Assembly (NCBI GenBank): GCA_041390025.1
Contig: JAWKQR010000006.1
Location: 124,001-188,000, forward strand
From: JBFFMO01 sp041390025
GTDB taxonomy: Bacteria > Myxococcota_A > Bradymonadia > Bradymonadales > Bradymonadaceae
Length of the DNA: 64,000 bases
Direction: 5' to 3'
Position numbers and translations under genes: made by a program. Of the stretch, positions 19,273 to 28,096 are shown piece after piece (the first letter of the stretch is position 1; each line of letters starts with the position of its first letter). Below the pieces are notes generated by a model. It was given only the letters and a program-made list of their open reading frames with translations, was not told the origin of the DNA and made no database searches.

Positions 19273-20037
19273 ATGGATCAACGTCGAATCGTGCTCATAA
19301 CTTCCATCGCCGTGTGTGCGCTGGGAGGTGCGTTTTGGGTCCTCGTTCCGCGGGAACACCCAGCGACGCCTGAGACCACCGACCAGACGGCACCCACGAC
19401 CACTGGCGATGGTACTTCACGTCAGCCATCGCAAAATCGTCTCGAACACGAACACGAGCACGAGCACGAGCACGAACATGCGCAGGAACATGCGCACGAT
19501 CCGACAGCCCGGCAAGCGCAGGACACCCAAGCCCTTGATGACGACACTGTGCCCGTGAGCGTTCCACGCAAGGCCAACGGCGTCATCGCAGGCGTGGATG
19601 CACGGGATCAGCAATGGAAAGACCCGGTCAACCAGCGTGTGTTGGGAGACAAAAAGTGGATGGCGGTCACCGACCCGGCGGAATCCGGGCGGATCAAGGC
19701 GGTTTTCGACAAACCCCTGCCCAAGGATCCACGTGTGCAGCCAGTCGATCGGCGCGCATCCATCGACGCGATTCGTGATGTTGTGGAATCGTGCGTCGAG
19801 ACGGTGCGCAGGGTCGAACCCGAAGCAAAAGGTCGTTTGGTGGTCTCGTACGACCTTGTAGCGGCCGACAAACGTGGGCAGGTCTCCAACGTTGTGGTTG
19901 ACCCCATCGTTGGGTTTGATGGCCTCGTAGATCTTGGCCCGTGCATCGTGCGGTCTGCCGAGGGCATCACGTTCGAGGCCCAGTACGACGGCGAGCTTTT
20001 GCGCGTCGAGTACCCCTTCTTCTTCGAGGCGCGTTGA
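19273..20037 (+). CDS. Membrane-anchored protein with AgmX/TonB-like C-terminal domain and His-Glu repeat
   Basis: ATG 19273 gives 254 residues. One N-terminal helix (VLITSIAVCALGGAFWVLV) is followed by a Thr/Pro-rich linker and a run of six Glu-His pairs (19444-19479). A C-terminal domain of about 100 residues follows, with VVESCVETVRRVEPEAKGRL, VVSYDLVAADKRGQVSNVVV, a second Cys in LGPCIV and a closing VEYPFFF. That layout matches the AgmX/PglI C-terminal domain found widely in Myxococcota envelope proteins, related to TonB. The His-Glu run may bind metal. The upstream in-frame extension to 19039 is antisense to the TPR gene and not used. Confidence 0.75.
   Translation: MDQRRIVLITSIAVCALGGAFWVLVPREHPATPETTDQTAPTTTGDGTSRQPSQNRLEHEHEHEHEHEHAQEHAHDPTARQAQDTQALDDDTVPVSVPRKANGVIAGVDARDQQWKDPVNQRVLGDKKWMAVTDPAESGRIKAVFDKPLPKDPRVQPVDRRASIDAIRDVVESCVETVRRVEPEAKGRLVVSYDLVAADKRGQVSNVVVDPIVGFDGLVDLGPCIVRSAEGITFEAQYDGELLRVEYPFFFEAR
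19444..19479 (+). repeat. Tandem GA(A/G)CAC coding repeat, six Glu-His units
   Basis: Six hexanucleotide units alternating GAA and GAG codons with CAC encode (EH)6, followed by looser HAQEHAH. Variation at the third codon position suggests protein-level selection rather than fresh slippage. A polyvalent metal-binding patch in the periplasm is plausible. Confidence 0.8.
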
Positions 20038-21875
20038 TGCAATCGCGGCTGCGAGCGCTGCTTGCGGTGGGGTGGACCATCCTCGCCCTTTGGATCGGCT
20101 CGAAGGTCAACACGGCCTTCGACTCGATCTGGCATTGGCTGTTTGCGTTCGCCTTCGGGTCGACCGCACTGACCGCGATCGCGTTGGCCTCCAAACGGGT
20201 TTGGAGCCCATGGTTTGTCTCGCTGATGTCCATCGCGATGATGTGGCTTAGCATCGGCGTCGGGTTTGGTTCGTCGTTGACGCACGGGTTGTTGGTTTTC
20301 TTGTTGGGCGTTGTGTCGCTTGGTTTTGTGTGGCGAAAGCCATCGCGCGACGAGCTGCACCCATCCCTTGGTGTTTGGAGGGAGCTACAAAAGGTCTTCG
20401 TATCGCTTGGTTTGGTCGGCTTTGCGATCTTGACCTTGGCCTACGCCGTCTTTGAGGCCAGAAACATTCGTATGGCCTTGTTGAAGATGCGGCTCGAGAC
20501 CAACTGCCACGATCCGAAACTGGACATTGAAGCGTGCGGACAGCTTGGGATTCGCAAGCTCGACTTCGCGAGCGACGAGGCCGAGATGGTCGCCGGACGT
20601 GACCTTTTGGACACGATGTGCGCCAACGGAAACGAGGTCGCGTGCCGCAACGCAGCGTACGCACGAATGACGTGGCAACGTTACTCGATCACGTTCCGGG
20701 ATATTCCAGCCGACCTGTGGCGGCGATGCCAGGCCGATGGCGGAACCGCTTGTGTCGCCATCGCCTTGCAGGACGACCGTCCCAACGGATTTGTGGACGT
20801 GGTCAAAACCAAGTGCGGTGCCGGCGATGCGGATGCCTGCGTCGCATGGACCGAGGTGGAGACCATCGACCGTGTCACCGCGCACACCAAAGCGTGCGAA
20901 GTCGGGGTCAGCGGGGCATGCTCCTTTGGCGGCGTTGATGCAACGGTGGTCGCCCAAGCGTGTCAGAAGTCGGGTGATCCGTGGACATGCTTCGTGGCCA
21001 CCGGCGATCAGAAGTACTGCGCGAAGGGAGTGTTCGCGGCGTGCAACCCCGAAGAACATCCCCGCGAAACGTGGACAACGAGCTCGTGGAGTGTCGCGTT
21101 GTGGGGGATTCCACCGGATGAACCTTCCGAAGGTTCCCCGTGGAACGCACTTGTGGAGGGCCGTTCGGCCGTGGCCGAGGACGCGGCGTTGTGGCGGCCT
21201 ACCCCATTGCCACTTGAGCAGATCGCCAACACGTTTGGCGCCGCGTGTGACGCCGGCATTGCTTTTGGCTGCATCGAAGGCGCACTCGCCGCGGTCAACG
21301 TTGAGCTGCAATACCTCACCCCCGAGCGGGTTCAACCCGCCCACGACATGCTCGCGAAAGGATGCGAGCACGGAGACCAACTTTCATGTTGGTTGCGCCT
21401 GTCGGTGACGCAGGTCGCCGAAGATGAAGCCTTTGGAGTCGCGCGCGACGCGTGTTACGCCGCACCAAGAGGCCTTCGGAAGTCAGACGTCGGCGCGTGC
21501 GACACGTACGTTGCGCTGTGGATGGCGAAGCTCAAGATTACGCCGTGGCTCATGGACACGACCCTGGCGAGTCCGAGGTCGCTCGAATTGTGCGCAAGTC
21601 AAAAGGACCGTCGTCTTTGTCAGGTGATCGCAGAACAACTCAATTACGCGGATTACTTTGCGCAACCCAACATGCTGCCGCGCCACGTGACCGCGTGGAA
21701 CGCTTCGGCGGTTGCGTGTTCAAAACACGACATGCGAGGCTGTCGTACGCTCGTGACGATCGCAAAAATGTGGCCTTTTGAACCCGCGCAGACGCCCGAA
21801 GAGCTCGTGCTCAGCGTGTGTGCGAAAGTGCCGGAGATGTGCGAAACTACGAAAGATGCGCTGAAGAGCAATTAA
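20037..21875 (+). CDS. Multi-pass membrane protein with Cys-rich Sel1-like repeats
   Basis: ATG at 20037 overlaps the preceding TGA (TGATG) and gives 612 residues. About four hydrophobic helices occupy residues 5-145. The rest is a periplasmic or cytosolic domain of helical repeats with paired cysteines: CANGNEVACRNAAYA, CQADGGTACVAIAL, CGAGDADACVAW, CDAGIAFGCIEGALA, CEHGDQLSCWLRLS. This C-x5-6-AC spacing is that of Sel1/HcpA-like repeats stabilised by disulphides, which would place the domain outside the cytoplasm. It is translationally coupled to the AgmX-like gene, suggesting a shared envelope complex. Confidence 0.75.
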   Translation: MQSRLRALLAVGWTILALWIGSKVNTAFDSIWHWLFAFAFGSTALTAIALASKRVWSPWFVSLMSIAMMWLSIGVGFGSSLTHGLLVFLLGVVSLGFVWRKPSRDELHPSLGVWRELQKVFVSLGLVGFAILTLAYAVFEARNIRMALLKMRLETNCHDPKLDIEACGQLGIRKLDFASDEAEMVAGRDLLDTMCANGNEVACRNAAYARMTWQRYSITFRDIPADLWRRCQADGGTACVAIALQDDRPNGFVDVVKTKCGAGDADACVAWTEVETIDRVTAHTKACEVGVSGACSFGGVDATVVAQACQKSGDPWTCFVATGDQKYCAKGVFAACNPEEHPRETWTTSSWSVALWGIPPDEPSEGSPWNALVEGRSAVAEDAALWRPTPLPLEQIANTFGAACDAGIAFGCIEGALAAVNVELQYLTPERVQPAHDMLAKGCEHGDQLSCWLRLSVTQVAEDEAFGVARDACYAAPRGLRKSDVGACDTYVALWMAKLKITPWLMDTTLASPRSLELCASQKDRRLCQVIAEQLNYADYFAQPNMLPRHVTAWNASAVACSKHDMRGCRTLVTIAKMWPFEPAQTPEELVLSVCAKVPEMCETTKDALKSN

Positions 21876-21923
21876 TCCGTTGGCGTATTTGCGCGTACGC
21901 CAACGCAATAGAGCGAGACCACC

Positions 21924-22874
21924 GTGAACCTTCGAAAACTTCTGCCATTCGTGCTGTGTGCTGTCTGTGCCTGTTCCAACGAAGACGCTTCACCTTCGTT
22001 GACCGACACAGGCACCGACGCAACGATACAAGACGTTGGGACGGATGTGTCGTCCTCAACGGACGCGTCGCTTGATCTTGGGCCCATCACGGACAGCGGA
22101 GCCACAGATGTTGGGGCAGACGCGACGGCAACCGACGCAGGAGTCGACATGCCCGAGGGCTTGCCAGATGGTCCATCCTCTGAGCGTCAGACCGCACGAT
22201 TTCTTGGCGACACCGCCGCGGAGAACGGGTTCTACGAGTATCTGCCGCCGGGATACGGCGACGGACAGAAACGTCCTTTGTTGGTCTTCTGGCACGGCAT
22301 CGGCGAGAACGGCACCGGCGACGAAATGACCCTGCCCAAGGTGCTCGCCAACGGGCCACCGCAGCTCATCAACCGTGACCAGTGGCCAAGTGAGCGTCCC
22401 TTCGTGGTCCTATCGCCGCAGCACGCCGGTGGCGGGTGCCCCAGCGCGGTCGAAATCGAGAAGTTCGTCAATTTCGCGGTGGCCAACTACGACATCGATC
22501 CCAAACGTGTCTACGGCACGGGGCTTAGCTGCGGCGCAATTGGGCTGTGGTCTTATCTGGCCCGAGACAAAGGCAACGTGACCGTCGCGGCCGTGCCCAT
22601 CGCGGGGGACGGCAAGGGCCCGTACAACAACGCCGGGTGTGATCTGGGCCTGACGGCGATCTGGGCGTTTCACGGGGACGCCGATCCGACCGTGAACGTC
22701 AGTGGCACCAATGTGCCAGTGGACGGCATGCTCGCCGATTGCCCGATGCCACCCCGACAGGAGGTCAAAAAGACCATCTATCCGGGTGTCGGGCACAACT
22801 CATGGTCGCGGACCTACGACGGGTCGGCTGGACACGATATCTACGCGTGGCTTTTGTCGTTCTCGAAGCCGTAA
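21924..22874 (+). CDS. Lipoprotein esterase of the PHB-depolymerase / feruloyl-esterase type
   Basis: The product is 316 residues with a lipobox near CAVCAC and a long Asp/Thr/Ala linker. The alpha/beta-hydrolase core has FWHGIGENG (oxyanion), nucleophile elbow GTGLSCGAIG, acid in WAFHGDADPTV and catalytic His in YPGVGHNSW. The triad is complete. The family hydrolyses polyhydroxybutyrate, feruloyl or other polymer-linked esters, and lipid anchoring suggests action on extracellular material. It is separated by 48 bp from the preceding gene. Confidence 0.85.
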   Translation: MNLRKLLPFVLCAVCACSNEDASPSLTDTGTDATIQDVGTDVSSSTDASLDLGPITDSGATDVGADATATDAGVDMPEGLPDGPSSERQTARFLGDTAAENGFYEYLPPGYGDGQKRPLLVFWHGIGENGTGDEMTLPKVLANGPPQLINRDQWPSERPFVVLSPQHAGGGCPSAVEIEKFVNFAVANYDIDPKRVYGTGLSCGAIGLWSYLARDKGNVTVAAVPIAGDGKGPYNNAGCDLGLTAIWAFHGDADPTVNVSGTNVPVDGMLADCPMPPRQEVKKTIYPGVGHNSWSRTYDGSAGHDIYAWLLSFSKP

Positions 22875-22962
22875 GGGCTCAAAACGTTTCAGACTGTTTC
22901 AGGTGTTATTGCCGGAGCGATCGTCATGATGGTCCCAAGTTAAATGACTTAGGAGACTTGAA

Positions 22963-23256
22963 ATGAAGAATCTATTGCTCGCTTTGATCGCTGTCGCAGG
23001 TACCACCGTCCTTGTTCCCACCCGCGTGGAAGCCAAGTGTTACCACTTTTCGAACGCACCTTCAGACGTTTACGTGTGTGTGGGTAAAAACGGCGCGGAT
23101 TCGTTCGACGACCGTAAAGCCGCCAAAAAGATCTGTGACGAGAAAACCGGAAAGGATTGCGGCAGTGTTGGGAGCCATTCGTCGAGCTGCCATTCGAATT
23201 CGAACCAGTGTTTTGACGAGACCGGCAAAGCCAACCGCGACCTCAAAGACTACTGA
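22963..23256 (+). CDS. Small secreted Cys/Lys-rich protein
   Basis: The product is 97 residues. A Sec signal peptide (MKNLLLALIAVAGTTVLVP) likely ends at VEAK, leaving about 70 residues with six or seven cysteines and many charged residues (KAAKKICDEKTGKDCGS, SSSCHSNSNQC). SD AGGAG lies seven bp before ATG 22963. No family is recognised. Size, charge and disulphide potential would suit a small secreted effector, inhibitor or binding protein. It is followed directly by a direct-repeat array. Confidence 0.7.
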   Translation: MKNLLLALIAVAGTTVLVPTRVEAKCYHFSNAPSDVYVCVGKNGADSFDDRKAAKKICDEKTGKDCGSVGSHSSSCHSNSNQCFDETGKANRDLKDY

Positions 23257-23266
23257 GACCCGCACT

Positions 23267-23414
23267 GGGTCGCTACCTCCGATTCCCAAATGACGGCAGC
23301 TTGGAAGCCGGTCCACATCGAAGTGGGTCGGCAACCTCCGATTCCCAAATGACGGCAGCTTGGAAGCTGCCGGTCCACATCGAAGTGGGTCGGCAACCTC
23401 CGATTGCCGAATGG
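23267..23414. repeat. Tandem intergenic repeat, two and a half units, ending in a palindrome
   Basis: Unit 1 (23267-23324, 58 bp) and unit 2 (23325-23386, 62 bp) are near-identical; unit 2 has an extra four bases (TGCC) after GGAAGC. A partial third unit (23387-23414) contains the palindrome CGGCAA-N7-TTGCCG at 23391-23409. The same palindrome recurs at 24633, 55963, 60562 and, imperfectly, 60632, so this is a member of a dispersed REP-like family. Confidence 0.85.
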
Positions 23415-23431
23415 CCAACGGCCAATTGGGG

Positions 23432-24482
23432 TTAGTAGCGTCTGAGGTTGTAGTCCCACTGACCCACCAACTTGCCGTTCGCTAGCTCGTACGCAAGCAC
23501 TTGAATGGTGTCAGCGCGCTGTCTCAACACTTCAGGGCTATCATTTCCGCCTGTGACGATGGAGACCAAAAGCCATGGCCCCTCGATGTCCACAAACATC
23601 GTTGTGATGCTCTTGCCTGGATTGCTCGTCTTTGACCAGAGACGTTCACCGGTGGAGCCATAGACGCCGTACTTGAGATAAAAATCCTGGCTGTAGTCCA
23701 CCTTGAATCCGTCCGACACCAACTCGCGCCCAACATTGGCAGCCCACTGGTCGGAATTCCACTTGGTGGTGCGGGACCTTTGAATGAGTGTCCAAGGATC
23801 GTCTGCGAATTGCTGAAGTCGTTTGTCGAGGCTTTGTGTCCCGACCACGTCTCCAGTTTTTGCGTCGACCATGGTCACGCTCGCTGAGCCATGGGGGTTC
23901 TGTGATTGAATGAGCACCATGCCCGTGGCCGTCCACACTGGCCAACCCGTGGCCGCAAGGATGTGTTGCGTCCACAGCAATTCTGCCGTTGGCGTCCATC
24001 CCTGGAGTTAGTGTTGATGCGTCCTGCGCTCACGACTGGCGGTAACCGTTGTGGGGCCGCAATTCCGACGAGCGTCCCTTGGTCCGGCAGCTTGGCGCCG
24101 ACACGCCCATTCGTGGAGCGTTTCTGCGATCCGAGCCATTTGCCGCCTCATCCGTGACGATTCGCGTGGCACTACGAGTGACCCACCTCTTCAAGTCCTT
24201 GTAGGAGGCGTTCACCTTTATGATGCGGTCGCCCGGACTCGTGGTCGCGCAAGAAGTCGAAATCCTTCAATGTCATCGCCCCATCAAGCGATGCACCGGA
24301 ACGTCGCCCGCGCCCTGAGAGGATGCGCGCCAAACGTGGTCGATGGGCAGTGTCGGCTGGACTGAGGGTAAACGCGCTGCAGCTGGCGCTTGCGTGGTTG
24401 CTCGGGGGCAATTGCCACGGATTCTTCAGGTGTGTTTGAGGAACAAGCAACCAGTGCAATGAGCGAGGCAAAGACGTTTCAT
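23432..24482 (-). pseudogene. Decayed lipoprotein gene with beta-propeller-like C-terminal part
   Basis: The C-terminal 191 codons (23432-24007) are open and read WTPTAELLWTQHILAATG, MVDAKTGDVVGTQSL and LYGSTGERLWS-like YGSTGERLWSKTS, resembling PQQ/WD-type blades. TAA at 24008-24010 cuts it off upstream. About 400 bp further up, ATG at 24480-24482 begins Met-Lys and, after a frameshift, a clear lipoprotein signal (VFASLIALVACSSNTPEE). The intervening stretch has stops in all minus frames. I read this as one gene broken by at least two frame changes and stops; the alternative is two unrelated fragments. Confidence 0.55.
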
Positions 24483-24632
24483 GGGGCCATGGGGTTGGGG
24501 TGTATCCAGGTCTTCACATTCCACCATGGACGCAACATGCGGCTTTACCACCTGCTGCTCGCAGGGCGGCTTGAAGCTGCCGTCAACGCTCGAATTTGGC
24601 CTGTTGCACGTCATGCCGCTCAGCCATTGAAT

Positions 24633-24654
24633 CGGCAACTAACCACCGTTGCCG
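24633..24654. repeat. REP-like palindrome
   Basis: CGGCAA and TTGCCG flank a 10-base centre, just past the 3' end of the Asn-rich lipoprotein gene. It shares the arms and the following AATGGCC with the array at 23391. Confidence 0.6.
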
Positions 24655-24663
24655 AATGGCCAC

Positions 24664-25641
24664 CTACGGAATTTGAACCGCGAGCTCGTAGGGGTTGTCC
24701 GCCCCGAGTCGCCACGCATCGACGACCAGCCAATAAGTTGTGCCCGCCATCGCAGTGAAGTCGAGCTCGGAATCCGTCGTCGCCGAGGCGTCGTCGTTGA
24801 ACGTCACAAACCCAGCGGTTGGGCTGTAGACGTACATCACCGAGTCGAGGTCACTGCCTTGCGCGAGGCGCTCGGCGTCGAGGGCGGCCTGAATGCGACC
24901 AGCTGCGGCTGGTAGCGCATAGACGTCGACCGCCCCGTCGTTGAGGTCGCCGGCGACGGTGGCCGAGAACGCATTCGTTATGGGGGTCGGCGTGACCTCT
25001 CGAACCACAAACCTGTAGTCCCAATCGATCGCCTCAAGCGATTGTAGCGTGACGTACCACGTGTCGTCTTCGGGCAAGAAGTACTGACGCTTAGACCCCG
25101 CGATGTTGTCGAAATCAAACCTGCGGTCGCCGATGTCGCTCGTCGCACCTTCCACAAACATCGAGATGTTGAGCGACGGATCGGCCGCCAGAATCTCGAC
25201 CTCCAGGATCTTACCTGCCGTGGTCGTCAGCGCGAACGTGTCCACGCCACCCGACTCAAGCACGCCCGACACCGTGTCGCCAAACGAGATTGTGTTCGCC
25301 GTGGAACGCTCGTCGTTGGGTTCGGCCTCGGTGATGCCGTTTGAGTTGTTTGTCGTGTTGTTCGTGCCGGACGTGTTGTTCGTGCTGTTGTTCGACGTGT
25401 TGTTTGTCGCACTGTTGTTGGACGACGCGTTGTTGGACGACGTGTTGTTCGACGTGTTGGACGTGTTGTTCGACGACGTGTTGTTCGACGACGTGTTGTT
25501 CACAGACCGATTGTTTTCATCGAGCCGAACGTTGTTCGACCCTGTCATCTCGTCGGTGTCCGTCGAGTCATCGCCGCATCCGGCCACAAGGAAAAGCGCC
25601 GTAATCGCAGTTAGGCTTTTCATCCACATCGTTGAGTCCAT
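24664..25641 (-). CDS. Asn/Thr/Ser-repeat lipoprotein with pre-peptidase-like domain
   Basis: ATG 25641 gives about 325 residues; ATG at 25629 or 25623 are alternatives, all leading into a lipobox at LFLVAGC. Residues about 30-115 are almost pure Asn, Ser and Thr (units such as NNTSSNNTSNTS), then EAEPNDERSTANTI begins a bacterial pre-peptidase C-terminal (PPC) type beta domain with D-T-F and Y-F/Y-R signatures. A second similar domain ends at the C-terminus (YWLVVDAW). Lipid-anchored surface protein; the Asn-rich stalk is typical of this organism's lipoproteins. It lies 19 bp after the upstream lipoprotein stop, probably one transcript. Confidence 0.8.
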   Translation of the reverse strand: MDSTMWMKSLTAITALFLVAGCGDDSTDTDEMTGSNNVRLDENNRSVNNTSSNNTSSNNTSNTSNNTSSNNASSNNSATNNTSNNSTNNTSGTNNTTNNSNGITEAEPNDERSTANTISFGDTVSGVLESGGVDTFALTTTAGKILEVEILAADPSLNISMFVEGATSDIGDRRFDFDNIAGSKRQYFLPEDDTWYVTLQSLEAIDWDYRFVVREVTPTPITNAFSATVAGDLNDGAVDVYALPAAAGRIQAALDAERLAQGSDLDSVMYVYSPTAGFVTFNDDASATTDSELDFTAMAGTTYWLVVDAWRLGADNPYELAVQIP

Positions 25642-25660
25642 GTTGTGACGCAGGTTCGAC

Positions 25661-27859
25661 CTACGGGTTCGGTGATTCGTAGTACAGCGTTGTATCCCGT
25701 GGCACAACAATCCCCATGCGCGAACCACCGCCACTCATCGTGGCGTTGCTCGGCACCGCGACGAGTTCTGCCCACGTTTGGCCACGGTCACCCGAGCGCA
25801 ACAGCACTTGTTCCTGGCCATCGGTCATCGTGACAAACGCCCATTCCTGTTGATTGACATTCAAGATGGCCAGCCTTTCGGGAGTCGCACCGGCTCGACT
25901 TGTGATGCCTGCGACGGGGAGAATCGAGGACCAGTTCTCGCCGCCGTTGGTGCCCACGCACACGTCACCCGCTATCGCGAGCACGTCGCCGTTGGCAAAC
26001 GCCGCGGTCAGTCCAGAGCTCGTGGGCATGCAGCCCGGCGCGTTGAAGGACTGAACGGTCACGCCCTGGTCGTTCGAATAACGGCCGTCCATGGTCAAGA
26101 ATCCAAGCGGGGTGGGAATCATGTCGTTGGGGGGATTGTCCTCGGTCGTGGCGGTCCAGCCCGAACCCGTGTTTCGTCGGAACTCTTTCAGAACGAAAGA
26201 ACGATAAGGTTCGTTGTACACGGCGTAGCCGTAGTCGATGGTCCGATAATGGAACGCCGTCACTCCGTTGTAGGTGGCGGTCATGGTTTGATTGACCATG
26301 GTAGTTGGACCACACCATGAACACCCAGAGATGCTCGCAGGATCCAGCCGAAGCGGAACGAGTGAAGTGACGTCGTTCCCAAACGCGAAATAGTCACCGA
26401 GCAACACGGACACGCCACCGCCCATTTGGTCTACTTTCGTCAGTGGGAAGTTGACGTTGTTCCACTGCTTGACCCATGGACCGCTGAATTCGCGGCCAGC
26501 TGCGGCGAGTTCTTTAGCTTCTCCAATCACGGCCTGGTCGCCCACGAACATGCTGAACGGCGGCACGAACCCTCCGGCTCGGCGTTGGGTCCACTCCTGG
26601 CCCTTCGTTGTCGATTCATAGATGCCTCCGGTCGTGGTGAAAGCGCGTAGGTCACCGTTGGCAAGCTCGACGACGTGTTTGACCACACCTTCGACCGATC
26701 GCGTTTGCCAGGTGGCACCGTTGTCACCCGAGTAGGCGATAGCATTTTCGCCCGCGACGATGACGGCATCGGGCCCCACCCACTTGACCCGCTGGGGATT
26801 CGTTAATGGGTAGCTCGTCCAGGTCAGGCCCTTGTCTTGCGAGACGAGGATGTCTGCTGCGGCCATCACGATGGTGCCGTTGGCGCTCTCAGCGACATCT
26901 TTGGGTGGGAGGACTCGGATATACGTGTTTGTCCACGTTGCGCCACCGTCGGTGGAGACGCGGTCATCGATGAAAATGGACGATGGCGTAACAAAGAAGG
27001 AATAGGGGTCTTGGACGGTCAGCGCGCGGTCTACGGTCCACGTGATGTAGTCGTCCGACCTCAAGAGGTGGAGGCTCGTGTCCGACTCCGTCCCAGCCAA
27101 CATCACACCGCCACTCGGTCCTTGAGCGATGAACTTGGCGGTGTATCCCTGTGGAAGTGCGCCGTCGTAGTACGTCAGACCGAGATCATCGGAGATCTTG
27201 AGTTTGCCGTCTGCAACGCCCACCACGCGGTTGTCGGGAAGCACGACTCGGCTAGTAACAGTCGGCGACGACGCGCGCTTCGTGCCATTTGGAAACACGT
27301 ACGAGAGTGTGTCGGTCGTGCCGTTCCATCTCAAGGTCGCGACGCCTCGTCCTAGCGTGATGTCTCCCGCCGTGATGAAGTCCTTTTGCACCGAGACGCC
27401 GACTTGCAGACACTCCCCAACGGCGCACGTCGCTTCGCAGCCGTTCATGGGGTCGCCATCGCGGTCAGCCGTCTTGTTCGTGCACGCCACGATCTGGCAG
27501 GTGCCTTTGTTGCACCCCGCAATGGCGTTGGGAAGTCCCCAACAGGGTTCGCAAGCCTCATCATGGTAAGCCGGAAAGTCGGGAGATTCACACCCGTTCC
27601 CATCGTCACGATCAAGATTGATGCGTCCTTCGGGACACATGAGCTCTGCGCCACCATCAGGTGTTGCGTCGGTGTCCGCGTCGCCAATCGAAACATCCGA
27701 TGCCACGTCCGCGCCAACGTCGGTCACCGCGGCATCGGGTATCCCCGCATCCGCCGTCGGGATGGATGCATCGGACGATGGTTCGACGTTTTCACCGTCC
27801 GAGCCGCAAGATACGGCGAGCAAACTGAATAGCGACAATGAAAGGGTGACGTTGCGCAA
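25661..27859 (-). CDS. Lipoprotein with Asp-box (BNR) beta-propeller
   Basis: I choose TTG at 27859, with GGAG nine bases upstream, because it yields a compact signal (LRNVTLSLSLFSLLAVSC); a longer frame to 27952 adds a non-signal-like extension. The mature protein has an Asp/Ala linker, a Cys-rich module (CEPCWGLPNAIAGC, CNKGTCQIVAC) and then a long propeller with repeated Asp-box motifs S-x-D-x-G-x-T-W (SQDKGLTWTS, SGDNGATWQT, STDGGATWTN, SGDRGQTWAE). Such propellers occur in sialidases and photosystem-II assembly factors. No sialidase catalytic arginines were identified, so binding rather than catalysis is likely. Confidence 0.85.
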   Translation of the reverse strand: MRNVTLSLSLFSLLAVSCGSDGENVEPSSDASIPTADAGIPDAAVTDVGADVASDVSIGDADTDATPDGGAELMCPEGRINLDRDDGNGCESPDFPAYHDEACEPCWGLPNAIAGCNKGTCQIVACTNKTADRDGDPMNGCEATCAVGECLQVGVSVQKDFITAGDITLGRGVATLRWNGTTDTLSYVFPNGTKRASSPTVTSRVVLPDNRVVGVADGKLKISDDLGLTYYDGALPQGYTAKFIAQGPSGGVMLAGTESDTSLHLLRSDDYITWTVDRALTVQDPYSFFVTPSSIFIDDRVSTDGGATWTNTYIRVLPPKDVAESANGTIVMAAADILVSQDKGLTWTSYPLTNPQRVKWVGPDAVIVAGENAIAYSGDNGATWQTRSVEGVVKHVVELANGDLRAFTTTGGIYESTTKGQEWTQRRAGGFVPPFSMFVGDQAVIGEAKELAAAGREFSGPWVKQWNNVNFPLTKVDQMGGGVSVLLGDYFAFGNDVTSLVPLRLDPASISGCSWCGPTTMVNQTMTATYNGVTAFHYRTIDYGYAVYNEPYRSFVLKEFRRNTGSGWTATTEDNPPNDMIPTPLGFLTMDGRYSNDQGVTVQSFNAPGCMPTSSGLTAAFANGDVLAIAGDVCVGTNGGENWSSILPVAGITSRAGATPERLAILNVNQQEWAFVTMTDGQEQVLLRSGDRGQTWAELVAVPSNATMSGGGSRMGIVVPRDTTLYYESPNP

Positions 27860-28096
27860 CTCCGGACTCCGCTGATGGTGTGTGGATCGTATGCGACGTC
27901 CTCCACAAAAGCCAAGCGCCGTGTCAGGCGCTCGCGAAGCCGATGCCCGCACTCGAAGCTGTCAGGCCCCGCGGACGACGAGGACTCGTCTGCGTCAGCG
28001 AAGAGCTTCGCGCGGCCGGTGAATAACGACAGCGCCATCGCGTCTGTGGTTCGCTCTACAACGGATTAAACTTTCTTGTCTGCCAAGGGTGCACCA

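Noticed and set aside
23267..23414. Tandem repeats considered as a CRISPR array
   Set aside because: Units are directly adjacent with no unique spacers and no cas genes are present.
24172..24471. 99-codon minus-strand open frame
   Set aside because: Not a coherent protein; its region is better explained as the frameshifted start of a decayed lipoprotein gene.
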